A DNA stretch of 13,131 nt from Duncaniella sp. Lineage in GTDB: Bacteria > Bacteroidota > Bacteroidia > Bacteroidales > Muribaculaceae. Below, in pieces: positions 7,757-13,131 of the stretch. Position numbers and translations under genes: made by a program. How positions within the stretch are numbered: the stretch's first letter is position 1; each line of letters starts with the position of its first letter. The stretch is taken from assembly GCA_029052375.1 (NCBI GenBank), contig JAIDJD010000036.1, positions 1-13,131 of the forward strand, in the 5' to 3' direction. Under the pieces are notes generated by a model. It did no database searches and was not told where the DNA came from. It saw nothing but the letters and a program-made list of their open reading frames with translations.

Positions 7757-7770
7757 GTGCCTTGCGGCGC
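7757..7770 (-). repeat. Small hairpin in mraY-murD gap
   Basis: A five-pair stem (one G-T wobble) closes a TTGC loop on the plus strand, read as GCAA on the coding strand. This is the same loop as in the murE-mraY array. It lies just after the mraY stop. It may be a decayed module of that repeat family, but the AT linker is absent, so chance similarity is possible. Confidence 0.35.
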
Positions 7771-7773
7771 CTG

Positions 7774-9036
7774 TTATCTGATTTTGAGGGTTATGAAGGT
7801 GAGGATGGCGAGCAGGAGGCCTATAATCCAGAAGCGGGCCACGATCTTGGGCTCTGGCATGGCCCGGCGCGGCAGCTTCAGCACAGACTCTATCCCTTCC
7901 TTCTGGAAGTGGTGGTGGAGCGGGGCCATCTTGAAGAGCCTGTGTCCCTCGCCGTACCTGCGCTTGGTGAGCTTGAAGTATCCTACCTGGAGCATCACCG
8001 AGAGGTCTTCGACAAAGAATATGGCACAGAGCAGGGGGATGAGCAGCTCCTTGTGGATGAGGATGGCGAAGACGGCTATGATGCCGCCGATGGTCAGCGA
8101 CCCCGTGTCGCCCATGAAGACCTGGGCCGGGTAAGAGTTGTACCACAGAAACCCTATGAGGGCTCCTATCATGGCTCCCATGAACACCACCAGCTCGCTT
8201 GACCCGGGGATGTACATGATGTCGAGATAGGTGGAGTAGATGACGTTGCCCCCGAGGTATGCCATGATGGCCAGGGCGGCGCATATCGTGATGGACACTC
8301 CGGCACAGAGGCCGTCCATGCCGTCGGTGAGGTTGGCGCCGTTGCTCGTGGCGGCCACGGCCACTATCACCACCAGGATGAAGACTGCCCATCCGCCCGC
8401 CTGGGCGCCGGAGCCCATCCAGCGGGTCAGCGAGGCATAGTCGAAGTTGTGGTTCTTGACAAAGGGGATGGTGGTCTGTGTCGACTTGACGTCAGGCACG
8501 GCGGTGTCCACTGTCTCGACGAGGCCGTCTCCGGGCACGGCGGTCAGGGATGTCACCTGGCGCTGGGTGATGTCGGGGCTGAGATACATGGTGAGGCCCA
8601 CGAGCAGGCCGAGGCCCACCTGGCCTATGATTTTGAACTTGCCCTTCATGCCCTCCTTGTTGTGATACTTGAACTTGAGGTAGTCGTCGAGAAAGCCTAT
8701 GGTGCCGAGCCAGACGGTGGACACGAGCAGCAGCACCATATAGATGTTGGAGAGGTCGCCCACGAGCAGGCACGGTATGACGATGGAGAGGATGATGATG
8801 ATGCCTCCCATCGTGGGTGTGCCGGTCTTCTTCATCTGCCCCTCGAGGCCGAGGTCGCGGACAGTCTCGCCTATCTGCATCTTCTGCAGCCTGTTGATGA
8901 TGCCGCGGCCTATCACCGTGGCTATGAGCAGGGAGAGGACCGCGGCAAACACTGTCCTCACCGTGATGTAACTCATCAGTCGCGCTCCGGGCACATGGGT
9001 GTCGTTCTGGAGCCAGTCAAATAGCCAATAAAGCAT
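7774..9036 (-). CDS. mraY: Phospho-MurNAc-pentapeptide transferase MraY
   Basis: Integral inner-membrane enzyme that transfers phospho-MurNAc-pentapeptide from UDP to undecaprenyl phosphate, making lipid I. The 420-residue protein has about ten membrane segments. Signature blocks are KTGTPTMGG (70-78), the catalytic-site Asp pair in FLDDYLK (117-118), NLTDGMDGL (235-243), FMGDTGSL (307-314) and the histidine cluster APLHHHFQ (371-378). It is about 60 residues longer than E. coli MraY. Most of the excess is a Thr/Val-rich insert at about 155-205 between two membrane segments, as commonly seen in Bacteroidota. The leader before the ATG is AT-rich without a Shine-Dalgarno sequence. The repeat array begins only 11 bp upstream of the start. 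Confidence 0.97.
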   Translation of the reverse strand: MLYWLFDWLQNDTHVPGARLMSYITVRTVFAAVLSLLIATVIGRGIINRLQKMQIGETVRDLGLEGQMKKTGTPTMGGIIIILSIVIPCLLVGDLSNIYMVLLLVSTVWLGTIGFLDDYLKFKYHNKEGMKGKFKIIGQVGLGLLVGLTMYLSPDITQRQVTSLTAVPGDGLVETVDTAVPDVKSTQTTIPFVKNHNFDYASLTRWMGSGAQAGGWAVFILVVIVAVAATSNGANLTDGMDGLCAGVSITICAALAIMAYLGGNVIYSTYLDIMYIPGSSELVVFMGAMIGALIGFLWYNSYPAQVFMGDTGSLTIGGIIAVFAILIHKELLIPLLCAIFFVEDLSVMLQVGYFKLTKRRYGEGHRLFKMAPLHHHFQKEGIESVLKLPRRAMPEPKIVARFWIIGLLLAILTFITLKIR

Positions 9037-9047
9037 TTATATTTATT

Positions 9048-9306
9048 GGGTTTAGGGTTTAGGGCCTTGCGGCCTTAGGTTTAAAGTTTAGCAAGGCCTT
9101 GCGGCCTGGGTTTAGGGTTTAGGGCCTTGCGGCCTTGGGTTTAAAGTTTAGCAAGGCCTTGCGGCCTGGGTTTAGGGTTTAGGGCCTTGCGGCCTGGGTT
9201 TAAAGTTTAGCAAGGCCTTGCGGCCTGGGTTTAGGGCCTTGCGGCCTGGGTTTAAGGTTTATGAGCTTCGCTCTTGGGTTTAAAGTTTAGCAAGGCCTTG
9301 CGGCCT
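9048..9306. repeat. 59-60-bp tandem repeat array between murE and mraY
   Basis: Three nearly identical units lie at 9048-9107, 9108-9167 and 9168-9226, of 60, 60 and 59 bp. Units 1 and 2 differ by one base, and unit 3 lacks one T. A rearranged 80-bp fourth unit follows at 9227-9306. Each full unit carries two GGTTTA-type AT linkers and two small hairpins with GGCC arms and a TTGC loop. The array holds eight such hairpins plus one variant with GAGC/GCTC arms at 9263-9273. With its inverted flank it fills nearly all of the 336-bp gap; no open reading frame, RNA gene or promoter was recognised. The near-identity of the units suggests recent expansion. Confidence 0.92.
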
Positions 9307-9335
9307 GTGTGAAGCACAGAACTAAACTTTAAACC
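9277..9335. repeat. Long inverted repeat at murE end of the array
   Basis: Arms 9277-9290 and 9322-9335 are a perfect 14-bp inverted pair. The 31-base interior contains another perfect hairpin, CTGTG/CACAG at 9305-9309 and 9315-9319 around a five-base loop. This is where the orientation of the repeat modules flips. Confidence 0.7.
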
Positions 9336-9363
9336 TTAGGCCGCAAGGCCCTAAACTTTAAAC
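9322..9363. repeat. Inverted copy of the repeat module next to murE
   Basis: Read on the opposite strand, this stretch carries the same linker (GTTTAAAGTTTAG, twice) and the same GGCC-TTGC-GGCC hairpin as the array at 9048-9306. It sits head to head with the array and ends 9 bp from the murE stop codon. Confidence 0.8.
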
Positions 9364-9372
9364 GTACAATTC

Positions 9373-10827
9373 TCAATTCTCGAACGCCTTCTTGACCTCC
9401 TCGCGGTCGTCGAAGTGGTGTTTGACGCCCTCGATTTCCTGATAGTCCTCGTGGCCCTTGCCGGCAATGAGGATGACGCTTCCGGGCGAGGCGAGAGCCA
9501 CGGCTGTGCGTATGGCCTCGCGTCGGTCTGTGATGTGGAGCGTCTTGCGGCTGGCCTCGTCGTCGAGCCCGGCCTCCATCTCGGCTATTATGGCCTCGGG
9601 CTCCTCGAAGCGGGGATTGTCCGAGGTGAGTATCAGGCGGTCGCTGCGCCTGGCGGCCTCGGCGGCCATGATGGGGCGCTTGCCGGCGTCGCGGTTGCCT
9701 CCGCATCCCACCACGGTGATTATCTCGCCCTGCCTGCCCACCACCTCGCGGATGGTGTCGAGGACGTTGACAAGGGCGTCGGGGGTGTGGGCATAGTCGA
9801 CGATGGCTGTGACGCCCCGGGGCGAGTGGAAAGCCTGGAAGCGTCCGGCCACAGGCACAAGCCGAGAGATGCACCTGAGCACATCCTCCTCGGCCCATCC
9901 CGCCAGCACTCCGGCTCCGTAGACGGCGGTGAGGTTGCAGGCGTTGAAGCGTCCCGTGAACATAGTCTCCACCTCGCGGCCGTTGAGGCTGAGGAGGGTG
10001 CCGTCGAGGCGCTGTTCGACGATGCGGCCGCGAAAGTCGGCGTCGGAGCGTATCGAGTAGGTGAAGCGCCGTGCGCGGGTGTTCTGGAGCATCACTGCGC
10101 CGCGCTTGTCGTCGGCGTTGGTCAGGGCGAAGGCCTCGGCGGGAAGCCCGTCGAAGAACATCTTCTTGGCCTGGAGGTATGCCTCGACGGTCTTGTGATA
10201 GTCCATGTGGTCGCGGGTCAGGTTGGTGAAGATGCCTCCGGCAAAGGTCAGTCCGGCTATGCGGCGCTGGTGGGCGGCGTGAGAGCTGACCTCCATGGCC
10301 GCGTATGTGCATCCGGCCTCGACCATCGATGCCAGCAGGCGGTTGATGGTGATGGGGTCGGGCGTGGTGTGGTCTGTGGGATAGGGTGTGCTGTCCACAT
10401 AGTTGCAGACCGTGGAGAGGAGCCCGGCCTTGTGGCCGAGGAGGCGTGCCATCTCGTAGAAGAGGGTGGCGGTGGTGGTCTTGCCGTTGGTGCCGGTGAC
10501 GCCTATCAGCCTCAGCTTGCGCGAGGGGTTGCCATACCATTCCGAAGCCATTATGCCGAGCGCCTCGGCCGACGACTCTACCTGTATGTAGGCCACTCCG
10601 GCCTCTGTCTCCTCGGGCATCCTCTCGCACACCACGGCGGCGGCGCCGAGGGCTATGGCCGAGGGTATATACTTGTGTCCGTCGACGCTGACGCCCGGGA
10701 CGGCCACGAAGAGCATCCCGGGAGCGGCCTGGCGCGAGTCTGCGGTGAGGCCTGCGATGTCGATGTCGGCCGCGACGCCCTTGCGGGCCACGACGTTGAC
10801 GGAGCTGAGCAGTTGGGTGAGTTGCAT
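9373..10827 (-). CDS. murE: MurE ligase, probably meso-diaminopimelate adding
   Basis: Cytoplasmic Mur ligase that adds the third peptide residue to UDP-MurNAc-L-Ala-D-Glu. The 484-residue product is full length. Visible motifs are the DSR start of the uridine-binding domain (30-32), the ATP loop GTNGKTTT (112-119), MEVSSH (178-183), TNLTRDHMDYH (201-211) and the probable carbamylated Lys221. The C-terminal DNPR motif (403-406) and GKGHE (456-460) are the known signature of enzymes using meso-diaminopimelate rather than lysine, so the peptidoglycan is inferred to be of the mDAP type. The MurE segment normally reading HALDQ-R is HAAHQRR here. It starts 36 bp after ftsI. Its TGA stop lies within a motif repeated at the murG end, and the repeat array follows. 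Confidence 0.97.
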   Translation of the reverse strand: MQLTQLLSSVNVVARKGVAADIDIAGLTADSRQAAPGMLFVAVPGVSVDGHKYIPSAIALGAAAVVCERMPEETEAGVAYIQVESSAEALGIMASEWYGNPSRKLRLIGVTGTNGKTTTATLFYEMARLLGHKAGLLSTVCNYVDSTPYPTDHTTPDPITINRLLASMVEAGCTYAAMEVSSHAAHQRRIAGLTFAGGIFTNLTRDHMDYHKTVEAYLQAKKMFFDGLPAEAFALTNADDKRGAVMLQNTRARRFTYSIRSDADFRGRIVEQRLDGTLLSLNGREVETMFTGRFNACNLTAVYGAGVLAGWAEEDVLRCISRLVPVAGRFQAFHSPRGVTAIVDYAHTPDALVNVLDTIREVVGRQGEIITVVGCGGNRDAGKRPIMAAEAARRSDRLILTSDNPRFEEPEAIIAEMEAGLDDEASRKTLHITDRREAIRTAVALASPGSVILIAGKGHEDYQEIEGVKHHFDDREEVKKAFEN

Positions 10828-10863
10828 ACTATATATAATATAATGTATCGTTAGCGGTTTGTG

Positions 10864-12957
10864 TTATCTTCCGAGGACTATGGCCACGGTGGTCCCGGTC
10901 TTGGCCTTGCTGCCCGGGGAGGGGCTCTGCGAGCGGACAAAGCCGCTCCCGGCCACGCTCACCTCGAATCCGGCCTCCTCGACCATGGCCACGGCCTCGC
11001 GTATGTCCAGGTGGCGCACGTCAGGCACCACGCCTCTGGCCGGCGCCGCGGGCTCGGGGCCTTTGAGGCTCTTGCCCGAGGGCAGGCCGAAGGGCTTCTT
11101 GTAGCGCGCATACTGGTCTGCGTCGGTGGAGGCGAAGAATGTGGGCCCCTGTGTGGAGAGGCTGCCTGTGGCATAGTCCGAGGAGTTGTCGAGCAGTCCG
11201 CGGGAGTAGAGCTTCATGGCCACGTTGCGGACCACCTGGCCCGACGTGGTGGCCGCGCCGAAGAAGTTCTTCTTGGGATGGCAGGTCAGCACCATGCAGG
11301 TGTACTTGGGATTCTCTGCGGGGAAGAATCCGCAGAAGGCCAGGCGCTTCTTGGCGGTGTTGTACTGTCCGTTCTCTATCATGTAGCAGGTGCCGGTCTT
11401 GCCAGCGATCCTTACCAGGTCGTTGCGCAGGAAGCGTCCCGTCCCGTGGTCGCCCCAAACGACGCGTGTGAGCATCTCGCGCATGATGGCGGCCGTGCGT
11501 GTCGAGCATACGCGCCCGCGCCCGATAGAGTCGACTGGTATCACCGAGTCGATGGAGCCCTTGAGTCTCTGGACGAGCCTCGGGCGGACAAACTTGCCCC
11601 CTCCGGCTATGGCGTTGTAGAGGGCCAGGGTGTAGATGGGGGGTATCTCTGTGGCATATCCGTAACACTGGCGCGAGAGGGCTATGCGTCCGCCGTCGCG
11701 GATGCCCACCGAGTCGATGTGCGGTGTCACCTCTCCGGCTATGCCTGTGTTGAGGGGCTCGAGAAATCCTGTCTGCTTGATGCGCGAGTAGAATCCTCCG
11801 GGGTTCGAGTCGTACTTGCGGGTGATGATGCGCGCCATGCCTATGTTGGACGACTGCTCTATGACGTCGCGCACGCGTATCGACATCGAGGCGTGGGCGT
11901 CCGTTATGGGGCGCCCTCCGGCGTATGCCCATCCGCGCCCGGTCTCAAGCACCTCGTCGAGGTCTGTGACGATGCCGTCCTCGACGGCTATCATCATGGA
12001 CAGGGTCTTGATCACCGAGCCGGGCTCGAAGCGCTGGACGGCGCGGTTGAGGGCCTCGATGTATCCGGTCTTGTCGAGGTTCTGCTCGAGGTTCGAGATG
12101 GCCTTGATGTCTCCGGTGTGTACGTCCATCAGTATGGCCAGGCCCCAGTCTGCCCCGCAGGAGTCGAGGACGTTGTTGAGCTCGTTCTCCACGATGTCCT
12201 GCATATTGATGTCTATGGTGGTGACCACGTCGCATCCGGGGATTGCGGGCCTGTCGGCCATGTCGGCGATGTCTTTTGTCACCTGTACCTTGCGCGTGAC
12301 TCCGCTCTTGCCGTAGAGCAGGGAGTCGAGGGCTTTCTCTATGCCTGAGCGGCCGTGTATCTCGTCAGACTCCTTGGTCATGCCGACGCGCCCTATCGAG
12401 CGCTTGGCCATGTTGCCGTAGGGGTTGAAGCGGGTCATGTACTGGTCGAAGGTGAGGCCCGTGCGGTTGCCGCTCTTGCGGCGGAAGTAGGGGAGGCTCC
12501 TTACGGTGGCCTTGTCGGCGTGCGTGAGGCCGTCCATCAGCTTCCATGCTCGCGGGCGCTTCTCCTTAGGGAGGTCGAGCGGCTTGAGCAGGTGGGCTCT
12601 CCACTCCTGGGCTGTGCGGCGGGGAAACTTGTCGGCAAGGGCGTTGGAGAGGGCGTCCACCGAGTCGCGGAAGGTGCGTTCGTTGAATTTCTCGGCCCTG
12701 TAGTCGAGGCGCGCCGTGTAGAAGTTCAGGTTTGTGGCCAGGATGCTCCCGTCGGCGGCCAGGATGTTGCCTCGCTGGGGTATGATGGTCTTGGTGGTGC
12801 TCATCTCCCGCGAGGCCCGTTCGTTCCACTTGTCGGCGTTGACCAGTGTGTTCTCTACGAGCTGTCTGATGATGGCTCCTGCGACAAGGAGGATGACAGC
12901 CACCACGAGGACGTAGCGGAGGAGGATTAGCGCTCTGTTGTCTATTGGCTTGGACAT
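10864..12957 (-). CDS. ftsI: Septal transpeptidase FtsI/PBP3-type with PASTA domain
   Basis: Class B penicillin-binding protein that cross-links septal peptidoglycan with FtsW. The 697-residue protein has a short cytoplasmic tail, one membrane anchor (about 11-30) and the N-terminal pedestal starting with RGNILAADGSILATN (62-76). The transpeptidase domain holds the three active-site motifs: SVIK (nucleophile Ser314, Lys317), SSN (369-371) and KTGT (520-523). A PASTA domain occupies about 643-697, typical of Bacteroidota FtsI but absent from E. coli FtsI. It is 56 bp after the ftsL-like gene and 36 bp before murE. Gene order separates it from elongation-type PBP2. Confidence 0.95.
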   Translation of the reverse strand: MSKPIDNRALILLRYVLVVAVILLVAGAIIRQLVENTLVNADKWNERASREMSTTKTIIPQRGNILAADGSILATNLNFYTARLDYRAEKFNERTFRDSVDALSNALADKFPRRTAQEWRAHLLKPLDLPKEKRPRAWKLMDGLTHADKATVRSLPYFRRKSGNRTGLTFDQYMTRFNPYGNMAKRSIGRVGMTKESDEIHGRSGIEKALDSLLYGKSGVTRKVQVTKDIADMADRPAIPGCDVVTTIDINMQDIVENELNNVLDSCGADWGLAILMDVHTGDIKAISNLEQNLDKTGYIEALNRAVQRFEPGSVIKTLSMMIAVEDGIVTDLDEVLETGRGWAYAGGRPITDAHASMSIRVRDVIEQSSNIGMARIITRKYDSNPGGFYSRIKQTGFLEPLNTGIAGEVTPHIDSVGIRDGGRIALSRQCYGYATEIPPIYTLALYNAIAGGGKFVRPRLVQRLKGSIDSVIPVDSIGRGRVCSTRTAAIMREMLTRVVWGDHGTGRFLRNDLVRIAGKTGTCYMIENGQYNTAKKRLAFCGFFPAENPKYTCMVLTCHPKKNFFGAATTSGQVVRNVAMKLYSRGLLDNSSDYATGSLSTQGPTFFASTDADQYARYKKPFGLPSGKSLKGPEPAAPARGVVPDVRHLDIREAVAMVEEAGFEVSVAGSGFVRSQSPSPGSKAKTGTTVAIVLGR

Positions 12958-13013
12958 TTGGGTGATATGCTTTTGGTCGAGGTTGAGAGTGTATGTGTGC
13001 TGTGTGCCGGTGT

Positions 13014-13131
13014 CTATTCTTCTATCGGGAAGGGGGGCTGGGGCTGGATGCTGAGCCCGAGCCCGAGCGAGTCCCCGAGCCTCTGCATCGCGGTCTCGCG
13101 CGTGCGCCAGCGGAATTCGCTTCGCTCGCGG
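13014..13131 (-). CDS. ftsL: C-terminal end of FtsL-like divisome protein (partial)
   Basis: Only the last 38 codons and the TAG stop are inside the window. They encode a basic, helical-looking segment (RWRTRETAMQRLGDSLGL) and a Pro-rich end (PPFPIEE). The position directly upstream of ftsI, where Bacteroidota carry a small FtsL-like protein after rsmH, is the main evidence. The pattern of a charged helix followed by a short Pro-rich tail fits that family but is not diagnostic. FtsL is a small bitopic membrane protein that forms the FtsQLB complex, which activates FtsWI. No other reading of this edge gives a coherent coding end; the identity is inferred from context. Confidence 0.6.
   Translation of the reverse strand, partial: RERSEFRWRTRETAMQRLGDSLGLGLSIQPQPPFPIEE

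Noticed and set aside
9048..9306. Possible CRISPR array
   Set aside because: The units are directly adjacent with no unique spacers between conserved repeats, and no cas genes are nearby.
9305..9335. Intrinsic terminator for murE
   Set aside because: Hairpins are present but no T-run follows on the coding strand.
9037..9372. Insertion sequence or transposon remnant in the murE-mraY gap
   Set aside because: No transposase fragment, terminal inverted repeats with target duplication or coding potential is visible; it is a small structured repeat.
13070..13131. Adapter sequence at the right end
   Set aside because: The last bases read as ordinary coding sequence and do not resemble the adapter found at the left end.

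Overview
The window is a contiguous stretch of the division and cell wall (dcw) cluster of a Bacteroidota bacterium, most likely Bacteroidales. All genes lie on the minus strand. In transcript order they are the end of an ftsL-like gene, ftsI, murE, mraY, murD, ftsW, murG, murC, ftsQ and ftsA. This order, without murF or ddl, together with a long MraY (420 aa), a FtsI-type PBP ending in a PASTA domain and gene leaders lacking Shine-Dalgarno sequences, fits the Bacteroidales arrangement. GC is high in the genes, and the gaps are AT-rich. The family (for example Muribaculaceae or Rikenellaceae) cannot be fixed from the sequence alone.

The genes form one pathway. MurC, MurD and MurE add the first three peptide residues to UDP-MurNAc. 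MraY moves the muropeptide onto undecaprenyl phosphate and MurG adds GlcNAc to make lipid II. FtsW polymerises lipid II and FtsI cross-links it at the septum. FtsL, FtsQ and FtsA are divisome scaffold and membrane-anchor proteins. Most gaps are 22-105 bp, consistent with one long operon; I see no convincing promoter or terminator.

The exception is the 336-bp murE-mraY gap. It is filled by a 59-60-bp tandem repeat made of AT-rich linkers and small GC hairpins, with an inverted copy at the murE end. A diverged copy of the same module follows murG, and the stop codons of murE and murG both sit inside a shared AATTGAGAATT-like motif. This repeat family is the most interesting biological signal here.

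The left edge is not genomic. Positions 2-34 match a Nextera (Tn5) sequencing adapter at 29 of 33 bases, so the apparent stop codon of ftsA is an artefact and the gene is truncated by the contig end. I found no mobile element, CRISPR array, RNA gene or undescribed defence or metabolic system.
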